Part shown: in pieces, positions 19,239 to 27,409 of the stretch
Layout of the letters: every line of letters begins with the position of its first letter
How positions within the stretch are numbered: the first letter of the stretch is position 1
NCBI RefSeq assembly: GCF_029637605.1
Contig: NZ_CP121261.1
Coordinates: 5,642,001 to 5,706,000, forward strand
Reading direction: 5' to 3'
From: Achromobacter spanius
GTDB lineage: Bacteria > Pseudomonadota > Gammaproteobacteria > Burkholderiales > Burkholderiaceae_B
Length of the DNA stretch: 64,000 nt
Made by a program: the position numbers and the translations under genes
The notes under the pieces: model-generated
Seen by the model: the letters and a program-made list of their open reading frames with translations, nothing else
Database searches by the model: none
What the model was told of the DNA's origin: nothing

Positions 19239-19833
19239 AACCTATCTGGAATCGCCCCTGAAGGGGCTGGGTCCCGTTTACCGGACTGCCGAAACGGCAG
19301 ACTCCCAGCGCCTGGGGCTCATTGAGCGGCCATTCCTGGACCTGGCCGTGCTGCGCGGCAACGCGCGGTCGCCGGACTTCGCGAAGGCGCTTGAACGCGC
19401 CCTGGGCACGGCGCCACCGCTGGCCCCCAATACCGTGGCGCATGGCCATCGGCATCTGTTGGCCTGGATGGGCCCGGATGAATGGTGGGTGCAATCGCTG
19501 GCGCCCGCGCGCCCCGCGTTGGAGCAAGCGTTGCGTCCGGCGCTACAGGGCTTGTCCGCCTGCGTGGTGGATGTCAGTAGCGGGTACACGGTGCTGGAAT
19601 TGTCGGGCGAACACGCACGCGACGTGCTGGCAAAAGGCTGCCCGCTGGATCTGCATCCGCGCGTCTTCGGCCCCGGCCAATGCGCGCAAAGCCACTACTT
19701 CAAGGCCGGCGTCATGGTGCGCGCGCTTGATGAGGGCGGGGTGGAAGTGGTGGTGCGCCGCAGCTTCGCGGACTATGTCGGCCGCATGCTGCTGGAGGCG
19801 GGGCGGGAATTTCAGGTTGGACCGTTTGAATAA
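19228..19833 (+). CDS. soxG: Sarcosine oxidase, gamma subunit
   Basis: This 201-residue small subunit has the usual GcvT-like fold pattern of SoxG, including GPDEWWV and the LSGEHARDVLAKGCPLDLHP segment that is well conserved in the family. It completes the soxBDAG tetramer. AAGGAG precedes ATG 19228. No convincing rho-independent terminator follows; GC content then drops sharply into the hipBA region. Confidence 0.92.
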   Translation: MWTETYLESPLKGLGPVYRTAETADSQRLGLIERPFLDLAVLRGNARSPDFAKALERALGTAPPLAPNTVAHGHRHLLAWMGPDEWWVQSLAPARPALEQALRPALQGLSACVVDVSSGYTVLELSGEHARDVLAKGCPLDLHPRVFGPGQCAQSHYFKAGVMVRALDEGGVEVVVRRSFADYVGRMLLEAGREFQVGPFE

Positions 19834-19904
19834 AGGAAATGCGAGGAACTCCTGTCAGCAAGTACTCACCACAAGCACTTAAAAAGTTTCATTATTGGGT
19901 TTAA

Positions 19905-19920
19905 GATCGTTTTTACGATC
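19905..19920. promoter_or_regulatory. Perfect inverted repeat GATCGT-TTTT-ACGATC upstream of hipBA
   Basis: Two perfect 6-bp arms flank a TTTT spacer in an AT-rich stretch 72 bp after soxG and 80 bp before hipB. It could be a weak hairpin or a dimer operator. The surrounding 19855-20000 stretch is visibly poorer in G and C than both neighbours and is the likely hipBA promoter region. Confidence 0.35.
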
Positions 19921-19951
19921 ATATTGTCCATTCAAACCCCCAAACGTTAAT

Positions 19952-20001
19952 ATGCTCGTGAAAACAATTTTTATGTTTTTAATGAATTATTTCACGAGCA
20001 T
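19952..20001. promoter_or_regulatory. Candidate HipB autoregulatory operator: 12-bp inverted repeat spanning the hipB start codon
   Basis: ATGCTCGTGAAA at 19952-19963 is repeated in perfect inverted form as TTTCACGAGCAT at 19990-20001, so the right arm ends inside the hipB start codon. The 26-bp spacer is nearly all A and T. HipB proteins repress their own operon by binding paired palindromic sites, and this geometry would block both transcription and initiation. The arm could also fold in the mRNA and cover the start codon. Confidence 0.5.
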
Positions 20002-20341
20002 GAAAGTATCCCAATCTTCCGCTCTGTCCCCAGAACTTGCCCAGCAGGCGGCCCACATCGGCCAGCTTCTGGCCCGTCTACGACTTGCCCGTCACATCAA
20101 GCAGGCAGACGCCGCCATACGCGCCGGCCTGTCTCGCAACACGGCTTACCGGATCGAAAAGGGAGATCCCGGCTTGGCGTTCGGTCAGGTGCTTCGCTAC
20201 CTGGATGCGATTGCGCCGGGGGCCACTCTGGCGAGCCTGTTGGCAGAGACGGACCCAGCACTCAAGGCGCTGCAGTCGCGCGAGGCGACCAAGCGTGTGC
20301 GAGGCCTGTCGGCCTCGGAACTGCAAAGCCTGGACTTTTAA
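20000..20341 (+). CDS. hipB: HipB-like XRE-family antitoxin
   Basis: This 113-residue protein has a Cro/C1-type helix-turn-helix at about residues 15-75 (AAIRAGLSRNTAYRIEKGDPG, recognition-helix region). HipB proteins bind operator DNA and neutralise HipA. ATG 20000 begins the conserved part; an in-frame extension upstream is AT-rich and crosses the inverted repeat. It ends 12 bp before hipA. The reading frame is intact even though the partner toxin is not, as expected if antitoxin or repressor function is retained or if hipA was damaged recently. Confidence 0.8.
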   Translation: MKVSQSSALSPELAQQAAHIGQLLARLRLARHIKQADAAIRAGLSRNTAYRIEKGDPGLAFGQVLRYLDAIAPGATLASLLAETDPALKALQSREATKRVRGLSASELQSLDF

Positions 20342-20353
20342 GGGCCCACATCG

Positions 20354-21690
20354 ATGGTCAAAGAGCAGCAACTCATGACTTTCGCCTTTCTGGGGGAAGG
20401 CTGGGCTCCTTGTGGTCAGCTCACGCTGACGGAGGAAGGGTCGGCGCTGCTTGCCTCGAGTTTTGCCTATGGCCTGCGGTATCTGGATCGGCCCGATGCG
20501 ATCGAAGTCGATCCTGTGAGCCTAGGCATCCATGGTGAGCCGGTAAAAGGCAACAGGCTTCTTCCAGTCAATGGTTTGACGGGGTTTGGTGGTATCCGCG
20601 ATGCGGCGCCAGATGCCTGGGGACGCAGAGTCATCGAAGCCAAGCTGAGGGTGCCCGCCAACAGCCTGCCGGAATCACAGTACCTGTTGCATGCGGGAAG
20701 CGACCGTGTTGGGGCATTGGATATTCGTACGGACATCCACACACCCGCGGCCGGCGCGGTAGGCAATGTCCATGCGATCGAGTACTTGATGGAAGCGGCG
20801 GAGCGCATCGAGGCAGGCTTGCCAGTTCCCGCTAGTCTTGAGCTGATCTTCGTGCAAGGCACCGCGCTGGGCGGTGCCAGGCCAAAGGCTTCCGTTCGGG
20901 ATGATGCGGGGCACCTGGTTCTCGCCAAGTTTCCTAGCAAGACCGATACATTCGACGTGCCTCTCATTGAAGCTGCGTCATTGCGGTTGGCCACGGAGGC
21001 GGGCTAGATGTTCCTGTGGTGGAGACCCGTATGTTGAACGGTCGTTGGGTCATGATGATCCGCCGTTTCGACCGCTATTGGCTTGGCCGGGGAGCGGCGC
21101 CGCAGGCGGGTAGCGATCTTTCGCTGGCGCCTTCCACGAGCCGGACTGAGCGTCGGATGCCCTTTGTCAGTGGGCTGACCCTGCTGGGGTGCGACGAGTC
21201 AGAATCGCGTACTAAAGCCTACGCCGACCTGGCCGCGGGGATACGCCGGCACTGCCACCCGTCCGTCATCCGCGCCGACAACGAGGAATTGTTCAAGCGC
21301 ATGGTGTTCAACATCTTTGTGAGTAATGACGACGACCACCTGCGCAACCATGGATTCATCTGGGATCCCCGATTGCCGGGCTGGCGATTAAGCCCTCTTT
21401 ACGATGTGCTGCCGCGGCCCTCGCATGCCACCGAGCGTCTGCTGCATCTTGAAATCGGACCGCAAGGACGGATCGCATCGATTGACAACGCGCTGGCCGG
21501 GTGCCAACGGTTCTCGATCAGCAAGGAGCGTGCAGGCAGGTTGATCGCTCAGGTCTGGACTGTCGTGCGGGAGTGGAGGATGAGCTTCGAGCAGTATGGC
21601 GTTTGTGCACGAGAGTGCGACAAGATTGCTTCAGCGTTTCGGCATTTGGACGAGGTAAGCAGCGCCGTGACACGGCGCTATCTTCCCTGA
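20354..21690 (+). pseudogene. hipA: hipA toxin kinase gene with a single-base frameshift
   Basis: The first part (20354-21007, 217 residues) contains the HipA N-terminal domain and the start of the kinase core, with the GTALGGARPKASV loop and an LAKF lysine segment. It stops at TAG 21005-21007 just after ATEAG. Reading resumes one frame over with LDVPVVETRMLNGRWVMMI and runs to 21690, including the catalytic SNDDDHLRNHGF and LSPLYD segments. The two pieces total about 441 residues, the normal HipA length, so one base is missing near 21003-21006. HipA phosphorylates glutamyl-tRNA synthetase in E. coli; this copy should be inactive unless ribosomes shift frame. A sequencing error is possible. 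Confidence 0.8.
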
Positions 21691-21726
21691 GTTGAGCGCG
21701 AGGCTCAGAGAAGGTCCAGAAATAGA

Positions 21727-21748
21727 AAAAGGAGCCGAAGCTCCTTTT
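21727..21748. terminator. Bidirectional rho-independent terminator between hipA and tRNA-Gly
   Basis: AAAAGGAGC and GCTCCTTTT form a nine-base stem around CGAA; read from the reverse strand the loop is the very stable TTCG, with a T run following. It would end both the tRNA transcript (reverse) and any transcript leaving hipA (forward). Confidence 0.85.
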
Positions 21749-21792
21749 CTCTACACACCATGGAATCTATCGATCTCCATGGATAAAAATCC

Positions 21793-21868
21793 TGGAGCGG
21801 GAGACGAGTCTCGAACTCGCGACCTCAACCTTGGCAAGGTTGCGCTCTACCAACTGAGCTACTCCCGC
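21793..21868 (-). tRNA. tRNA-Gly (anticodon GCC), left copy
   Basis: The reverse strand folds as a 76-nt tRNA with encoded CCA. The acceptor stem begins GCGGGAG, the D loop has AGTTGGTAGA, the anticodon loop is TTGCCAA (GCC) and the T arm holds GTTCGAGAC. It is identical over its full length to the tRNA at 40896-40971 and has the same orientation. Flanking sequences of the two copies differ. Confidence 0.96.
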
Positions 21869-21935
21869 AGGGGTATTTCTTTGCCTGCCGTACTGTCTTT
21901 CGACGTCGTTTTTTGCAAGCGAGGCGGAAGTATAC

Positions 21936-22598
21936 CTAATTTTTTGAAAAATGCACGCCAGCCGTTTGCGTGCGTGCAGGCGCACGTGCGCGCTTGGGTT
22001 CAGTCGTGCGCGGTTCGGCAAGCCGGCGCGCCGGGCGGCGCCAGGCCATGCGCGCCAGCGTGTCGTCGCGGACGATGTAATGGTGGCCAAGCGCCGCAAC
22101 GATGTGCAATGCCAGCAGGCCGTACAGCGCCCAGGTAAGCATGTTGTGAAGCCATACCGTGGTGGCGACCAGGGCGGGGTCGGCCGAGACCAGCCGGGGG
22201 AACTCCAGGCTGGTGAAGGGCACGGGCACGGCCAGGCCCTTGGCGTTGACGATGATCCAGCCCACCAGACACGACGCGAAGATGAACGCGTAGATGCACA
22301 GATGCACCGCGTGGGCGCAGGCGTCCTGCATGCAGAAGCCGTCGCCCACCGTGCGGCGGCGCGTGATGCGCACCACCGTCCGCACCAGCGTGACCACTAA
22401 CAGCGCCATGCCGCAACCGATGTGCACGATCATCACCGAGCGCATGGACACGCCCGTCTGTGCCGTCAGCAGATGGCGCAATTCACCTGCAAGAACCAGG
22501 ATGCTCATCAAGCTGACGCTTAGCCAATGCAGCGCGATCTGGGCTGTCGTATAGGCCGGGGTGGCCTGTGTAGCCGGGGCGGCGGGGGGGGAATGCAT
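21936..22598 (-). CDS. Prokaryotic cytochrome b561 family membrane protein
   Basis: This 220-residue protein has four to five hydrophobic helices. Histidines suited to two b-type hemes sit in ALHWLS (near residue 24), VHIGCG (near 58), LHNML and ALHIVAALGHH in the last helices. The family moves electrons from quinol, including roles in superoxide oxidation and peptide or nickel-stress responses, but the substrate here is unknown. The C-terminal 35 residues are rich in Arg and Ala and probably cytoplasmic. It lies alone between the tRNA and the secretion operon and is transcribed away from the latter. Confidence 0.85.
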   Translation of the reverse strand: MHSPPAAPATQATPAYTTAQIALHWLSVSLMSILVLAGELRHLLTAQTGVSMRSVMIVHIGCGMALLVVTLVRTVVRITRRRTVGDGFCMQDACAHAVHLCIYAFIFASCLVGWIIVNAKGLAVPVPFTSLEFPRLVSADPALVATTVWLHNMLTWALYGLLALHIVAALGHHYIVRDDTLARMAWRRPARRLAEPRTTEPKRARAPARTQTAGVHFSKN

Positions 22599-22937
22599 GG
22601 TCTTCCTTCTAGCGGGGCCAGCCTGCTCCGACTTGCAGCGGGGCCTGGCTCAAGAGGCGAGATTGAAGCGCCGCCCCTGCCGCCGCGCCATCTTCCTCAA
22701 CACTTCTTAAAGCCCGTTCAGCCCCCCGCGCCACACGATTGAGGCTCTCTTTAGAAACGTTGTTGGCCTATCGCCCGCATGGAAATATGCCGGCCTGCGT
22801 AGAGATTTATCCGCCTTTGAAGCGTCCGGTCACGCCGGCGCTCGGACCCGCATCGTTCCTCACGATGCTCGCCTCTGCCCGCACTTCACTCCAGGTCGCC
22901 GCCGCGCGGTGATCGCTCAATCAGAAAAAGTGGACTC
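22599..22937. promoter_or_regulatory. 339-bp intergenic region upstream of the secretion operon, with a 7-bp hairpin
   Basis: No gene was found here. GCATCGT (22850-22856) and ACGATGC (22862-22868) form a perfect 7-bp inverted repeat with a five-base loop, 69 bp before the gspG start. The region must hold the divergent promoters of the cytochrome b561 gene and the secretion operon; no clear sigma-70 -35/-10 pair could be assigned by eye. Confidence 0.4.
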
Positions 22938-23366
22938 ATGAAGACTCTTACCTTCCGACGCCGTCTTGGCCTGCAACAGGGCTTTACCTTGCTGGAATTG
23001 CTGGTCGTGCTGTTGATCATCGCGCTGCTGGCCGGCTATGTCGGCCCCAAGCTGTTCTCTCAGGTCGATCGTGCCAAGGTGCGAGCCACGCAGGCGCAAA
23101 TGAAGACGCTGGGCGACGCCCTGACGCAATACCGCCTGGATGTGGGCAGCTATCCCACCACCGAGCAAGGCCTGGAATCCTTGGTGAAGGCGCCCCAGGG
23201 CGCGCCCAACTGGCATGGCCCGTACCTGGCCAAGGATGTGCCTGCTGATGCGTGGGGTCGTCCGTATGTCTTGAACGTGCCCGGGCGCAGCACGGATGCT
23301 GAAGTCGTTTCTTTTGGCGAGGAAGGCCGGGCGGGAGGCAGCGGTGAGCTGGTTTATGGCCTCTAA
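22938..23366 (+). CDS. gspG: Type II secretion major pseudopilin GspG
   Basis: This 142-residue protein has a type III prepilin signal ending QQG, cleaved before FTLLELLVVLLIIALL with glutamate at mature position 5. The C-terminal globular domain has the GspG hallmarks YPTTEQGLESLV, DAWGRPYVLN and VSFGEEGRAGG. It would polymerise into the periplasmic pseudopilus. It is the first gene of the secretion locus; its last 23 bp overlap the transglycosylase gene. No prepilin peptidase gene lies in the window, so processing must rely on one encoded elsewhere. Confidence 0.93.
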   Translation: MKTLTFRRRLGLQQGFTLLELLVVLLIIALLAGYVGPKLFSQVDRAKVRATQAQMKTLGDALTQYRLDVGSYPTTEQGLESLVKAPQGAPNWHGPYLAKDVPADAWGRPYVLNVPGRSTDAEVVSFGEEGRAGGSGELVYGL

Positions 23367-23838
23367 GTCGGCGGCGGCCGTGCTCGTCGGGATGACGTTG
23401 TCCACCGCCGCCGCCGCCAGTTGCTGGCAGCAATCGGGCGATCGCCATGGTGTGGACCCGCTGCTGCTGTATTCCATCGCGAAGGTGGAGTCGTCCCTGA
23501 ACCCTCGCGCCATCAACAACAACACCAACGGCACCCAGGACGTCGGGCTGATGCAGATCAACAGCATCCATCTGCCCGGCCTGGCCAAGCGCGGCATCAC
23601 ACGCCAGCGCTTGCTGGACGAACCCTGTCTGTCCATCGACGTGGGCGCCGAAATCCTGGCGGGCTTCGTCAAGCGCTACGGCTACACCTGGCGCGCGGTC
23701 GGGGCGTACAACGCCGGCGGCGCGGCCAATCGCGAAGCGGCACGCAAGCGCTACGTGAACCGCGTGTGGCAACACTATCTGCAACTGAGCCAGGCGCGCG
23801 ACGCTCGCTATCGCCAGTCGCAGCACGCGGAGCGTTGA
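23344..23838 (+). CDS. Periplasmic lytic transglycosylase of the secretion locus (SLT domain)
   Basis: This protein of about 164 residues has an N-terminal signal peptide ending near AAAAS and an SLT/lysozyme-like domain. The catalytic glutamate lies in AKVESSLNP, followed by the conserved GLMQIN and VGAYNAGG segments. Such enzymes open peptidoglycan for secretin or pilus assembly and are often encoded with secretion systems. GTG 23344 is preferred because GGGAGG lies five bases upstream, inside gspG; ATG 23356 is an in-frame alternative. The gene is embedded between gspG and gspF with overlap and a 1-bp gap, so it is an integral operon member. Confidence 0.85.
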   Translation: MSWFMASKSAAAVLVGMTLSTAAAASCWQQSGDRHGVDPLLLYSIAKVESSLNPRAINNNTNGTQDVGLMQINSIHLPGLAKRGITRQRLLDEPCLSIDVGAEILAGFVKRYGYTWRAVGAYNAGGAANREAARKRYVNRVWQHYLQLSQARDARYRQSQHAER

Positions 23839-23839
23839 C

Positions 23840-25033
23840 ATGAATGAATTCCGGATCCGCTTGCTCAAGCAAGGAACGCTGCGCGTGCACACCGTGCGCG
23901 CCTCCAGCGAAAACGAGGCACGCGCGCAGTTGAGCGATGCCGACGGCATGGTTCTGGACATTCAACGTTCGGCCGTGCGCCGTGGCATCAAGTCGCGCGG
24001 CAAGAAGGCCTTTTCGCTTGGGCTGCTGCTGCAAGAACTTTCCACGTTGCTGGACGCCGGACTGGCTTTGATCGAAGCGCTTGAGGCGCTAAGCGATAAG
24101 GCTGGCAAGGGCAATAAGGCGTTGCAGGCCTCGCTGGGCCAGTTGCTGCGTTCGCTGTATCAGGGCCAGCCGCTGTCCAAGGCGATGGAGGCGCAGCCCC
24201 TGGTGTATCCCGCGCTGCTGGTGGCAACCGTGGCGTCGGCCGAAGGCAGCGGGCAATTGCCGGTGGTGCTCAGGCGCTACCAGTACTACGAAACGCGCAT
24301 TGAAAACATCCGCAAGAAAGTCGTGGGTGCGCTGGTGTACCCGCTGGTGGTGATTGCGGTGGGCTTTGGCATTTTGCTGTTCATGCTGTTCTTTGTCGTG
24401 CCGCGCTTTGCGGTCGTGTTCGAAAGCATGCGCACCTTGCCAGCCACGGCCGAGGCCATGTTGTGGTGGGCGCGCCTGGTGCAGTCCGACGGCCATTTGC
24501 TGGGCGCGGGCATCGGCGCAAGCCTGCTTTCCGCCGCCTTGGCGCTGCGTACGCAGACGGTGAAGGCGGCGTTGATGAATCTGTTCTGGCGGCTGCCCAA
24601 GCTGCGCGACGTGGGCAACCTGTTTGTGCTGGCGCGCTTTTATCGGACGGTGGGCTTGTTGATTGAAGGCGGCACCCCCGCGTTGCAGGCTTTTGAACTG
24701 GCCGACCGCATCCTGCCGCCCGCCTATGGCGAACGCCTGGATCTGGCGTTGCAGGAATTGCGGGCCGGACGCAGCGTGTCGGAAACCCTGGCGCGCCATG
24801 GCTTGACCACGGCGGTGGCTGAACGGCTGCTGCGCGTGGGCGAGCAAAGCGGGGACCTGGGCGGCATGTGCGAACGCATTGCGCAGTTCCACGATGGCAC
24901 GCTGGACCACGCCATCGAAGTCTTTGGAAAGGTGTTCGAGCCGCTGCTGATGCTGGTTGTCGGCGGGCTGGTGGGCGCCATCGTGATCTTGCTGTACATG
25001 CCCATCTTCGAGATGGCCGGGAGTCTGGGATGA
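23840..25033 (+). CDS. gspF: Type II secretion inner-membrane platform protein GspF
   Basis: This 397-residue polytopic protein has two repeated T2SSF domains (about residues 65-190 and 265-390), each ending in hydrophobic helices such as VVGALVYPLVVIAVGFGILL and LLMLVVGGLVGAIVILLYMP. The motifs LSTLLDAGLAL and LLIEGGTPALQAFELA are the characteristic repeated cytoplasmic segments. It anchors the ATPase and drives pseudopilus assembly. ATG 23840 follows the transglycosylase stop by one base, and the gene overlaps a possible upstream start of gspE. Confidence 0.92.
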   Translation: MNEFRIRLLKQGTLRVHTVRASSENEARAQLSDADGMVLDIQRSAVRRGIKSRGKKAFSLGLLLQELSTLLDAGLALIEALEALSDKAGKGNKALQASLGQLLRSLYQGQPLSKAMEAQPLVYPALLVATVASAEGSGQLPVVLRRYQYYETRIENIRKKVVGALVYPLVVIAVGFGILLFMLFFVVPRFAVVFESMRTLPATAEAMLWWARLVQSDGHLLGAGIGASLLSAALALRTQTVKAALMNLFWRLPKLRDVGNLFVLARFYRTVGLLIEGGTPALQAFELADRILPPAYGERLDLALQELRAGRSVSETLARHGLTTAVAERLLRVGEQSGDLGGMCERIAQFHDGTLDHAIEVFGKVFEPLLMLVVGGLVGAIVILLYMPIFEMAGSLG

Positions 25034-25074
25034 ACCTAATGCACGAATTCGAAATCAGTCAGGAGGAGGGCGCA

Positions 25075-26673
25075 ATGGAAATCACGACCGTGGCCGACGA
25101 GGCATGGTGTCTGTGGCGCGAGCGCGCAGCGGAGCTGAGCCTGTCCCTGGCCGACTATCTGGACGAGGAACTGGCGCGTCGCCCGCAACTGCTGCCGGTG
25201 CTGGCGCAGGCCTTGGGCATGGAGCCCTTGACCGCCCAGCAATGCCGCCAGGCTACGCCGCGCTTTGATGTCCTGCCGCTGGCGGACGCCATGGCGTGCC
25301 GCGTGGCGCCCTTGCAGGTGGATAACGAATTCCTGCTGGCCATGGCCGCGCCGTTCTCGCGCGATGCGCGCCTGAAGCTGCAAGCCATGCTGTCCGGCCA
25401 TGCGCTGCGCTTTGCCGTGTGTCCCTCTGGCGTGGTGGATGCCTGGTTGAAACAGGCGGAAGCCACCGAACGCGTGCTGGACGGCGTGGCCGTGGACATG
25501 GCGGACGACTCGCTGGCCAAGGCGGTCGAATCGATTTCATTGGCCTCGCTGGCCAAGGACGAAAGCCCCGTGATCCGCCTGGTGAACATGACGCTCTATG
25601 ACGGTCTGCAAAGCCGCGCCAGCGATATCCATCTGGAGTCGGACGAGGAAGGGCTGTTGATCCGCTATCGCATCGACGGCGTGATGCTGCGCATCCGCAA
25701 GGTGCCGGGGCAGGTCACCGCGAACCAGGTGATGTCGCGTCTGAAAGTGCTGTCCAGCCTGGACATCGCCGAAAAGCGCGTGCCGCAGGATGGCCGCTTC
25801 AAGGTGGTGCTGCAAGGGCGGGAAGTGGATTTCCGCGTGTCCATCATGCCGGGCAACCACGGTGAGAACGCCGTGTTGCGTTTGCTGGACCGCTCGCAGC
25901 GTGGCGACAAGCTGAGCCTGGATACCTTGGGCTTTCCGGCGGAAACCGCGCGCCGTATCCGTGTGCTGGCGCAATTGCCTTATGGCCTGACGCTGATCAC
26001 CGGCCCCACGGGCAGCGGCAAGTCCACCACCTTGTATGGCGCCTTGTCGGAGCTGAACAGCGGCGACGAAAAGCTGATCACCATCGAAGACCCGGTGGAA
26101 TACGAGATGAGCGGCATCCTGCAGATTCCGGTGAACGAGAAGAAGGGTCTGACCTTCGCTCGCGGCCTGCGATCCATCTTGCGCCACGATCCGGACACCA
26201 TCCTGGTCGGCGAAATCCGCGATGCCGAAACGGCGGCCATCGCCGTGCAATCCGCGTTGACGGGTCACCGCGTGTTGTCGTCGGTACACGCCAACGATGC
26301 GTTCAGCGTGATCGACCGCTTTCTGTACATGGATGTGGAACCCGCCACGTTCCTGGAGTCGCTCAATGGGGTCGTGTCGCAGCGCCTGGTGCGGCGCTTG
26401 TGTCCGCATTGCGCGCCGCCGGGCGAGGCGCGTGCCGGCCCGGGTTGCGAGGCCTGCCGCCACACGGGGTTCCTGGGCCGCATTGCGCTGGCCGAGGTCT
26501 TGCGCCTGGATAGCCGCATGAAGACCGCGCTGCTGGACCGCTCGCCCGAGCGTCGGCAAGAGGCGCTGGCGCAGTGCGCCGATTATCAATCGATGCGCGA
26601 TGCCGCCCATGAGGCGGTCGCGCACGGACTGACGACTTATCAGGAGGTTTGCCGTGCGGTCGCTATGGAATGA
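25075..26673 (+). CDS. gspE: Type II secretion ATPase GspE
   Basis: This 532-residue PilB/GspE-type ATPase has an N-terminal MshEN-like region, SRASDIHLES at the N2 domain, Walker A GPTGSGKS at residues 310-317, an Asp box at about 330-345, Walker B GEIRDAETA near residue 379 and a His box around TGHRVLSSVHAND. A tetracysteine zinc site, CPHC with CEAC, lies near the end and distinguishes GspE/PilB from PilT. ATG 25075 follows AGGAGG by eight bases; ATG 25030, overlapping the gspF stop as ATGA, is an in-frame alternative. It powers the pseudopilus. Confidence 0.92.
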   Translation: MEITTVADEAWCLWRERAAELSLSLADYLDEELARRPQLLPVLAQALGMEPLTAQQCRQATPRFDVLPLADAMACRVAPLQVDNEFLLAMAAPFSRDARLKLQAMLSGHALRFAVCPSGVVDAWLKQAEATERVLDGVAVDMADDSLAKAVESISLASLAKDESPVIRLVNMTLYDGLQSRASDIHLESDEEGLLIRYRIDGVMLRIRKVPGQVTANQVMSRLKVLSSLDIAEKRVPQDGRFKVVLQGREVDFRVSIMPGNHGENAVLRLLDRSQRGDKLSLDTLGFPAETARRIRVLAQLPYGLTLITGPTGSGKSTTLYGALSELNSGDEKLITIEDPVEYEMSGILQIPVNEKKGLTFARGLRSILRHDPDTILVGEIRDAETAAIAVQSALTGHRVLSSVHANDAFSVIDRFLYMDVEPATFLESLNGVVSQRLVRRLCPHCAPPGEARAGPGCEACRHTGFLGRIALAEVLRLDSRMKTALLDRSPERRQEALAQCADYQSMRDAAHEAVAHGLTTYQEVCRAVAME

Positions 26674-27409
26674 ACAAGCCGTTCTGATCGATGCTGAACA
26701 TGTCAGCCTGTTGTCGCCGACGAAGGCGGTGGACGACCGCCTGAAGTGTGGCCACGGCGGTGATCCCGCCGAGGCCGTGGCCGCCTTGCTCGCCACTTGC
26801 ACGCGGCTGCGCCCGTGGTGGCGCAACCGGGTGCATGTCTGGCTGGGTTATCCGTGGACGCATACGCTGCTGCTGCCCTGGCAGCCGGGCTTGCCCGGCG
26901 GCGATAAGCACTGGTGCGGCTATGCCCAGGCCTTGCTGCGCGAACGCGGCATCACTTTGCAGACGCGCGTACGGCTGGGGCCGGCGCGCCATGGTCATGC
27001 GCGGCTGGCCGTCGCGGCGGACGCGCTGATGCTGGATGCGCTGGAAGGCAAGCTGCGTGAACAGAAGTGGACGCTGGCCGCCTGCCGCGATCTGCTGTCC
27101 GCAAGCCTGCAACGATATCACCGCCCCGCGCGCGCCGAAGGCGCGTGCCTGGTGCTGGCGGAGGCCTGCGCGGTGACGTGCCTGTGGCCTTCGGTGCAAG
27201 GGTGGGAAGACGTGATCACCTTGCAGCGTTCGCCCGGCCAGTCGCACGCCTCGGCGGTTGCCGGCGCGCAGGCGCTGTGCAACCAGCCCATCGTGCCGGA
27301 ATGCAACTGGACGTCAACCTTGGCGCCGGCGGATCTGTCCTTGCCGCCGCAAGCGCGCTGGCTGGGCTTTCCCCACGCCATGTTGGGAGCGCGATCATGC
27401 CCGGTCTGA
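26654..27409 (+). CDS. Unrecognised secretion-operon protein at the PilM / GspL-N position
   Basis: This 251-residue protein has no signal peptide or clear membrane helix and is rich in Trp, His and Cys. It begins at GTG 26654, with AGGAGG nine bases upstream, and overlaps gspE by 20 bp; it also overlaps the next gene by 13 bp. I recognise no domain. In type IV pilus and MSHA-like systems the same slot, just before PilN and PilO, is held by PilM or the cytoplasmic half of GspL, which couples the ATPase to the membrane. That role is suggested by position only. Segments such as GYPWTHTLLLPW are reminiscent of the beta-strand-rich start of actin-like GspL/PilM domains, but weakly. Confidence 0.6.
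   Translation: MRSLWNEQAVLIDAEHVSLLSPTKAVDDRLKCGHGGDPAEAVAALLATCTRLRPWWRNRVHVWLGYPWTHTLLLPWQPGLPGGDKHWCGYAQALLRERGITLQTRVRLGPARHGHARLAVAADALMLDALEGKLREQKWTLAACRDLLSASLQRYHRPARAEGACLVLAEACAVTCLWPSVQGWEDVITLQRSPGQSHASAVAGAQALCNQPIVPECNWTSTLAPADLSLPPQARWLGFPHAMLGARSCPV

Noticed and set aside
20354..21690. Tripartite HipBST-type split toxin
   Set aside because: The break falls about residue 217 within the kinase core, not after the first N-terminal subdomain, and a single base restores the frame.
21700..21960. Phage or island integrase attachment site at the left tRNA-Gly
   Set aside because: No integrase gene or direct repeat beyond the tRNA itself was seen near either tRNA copy.
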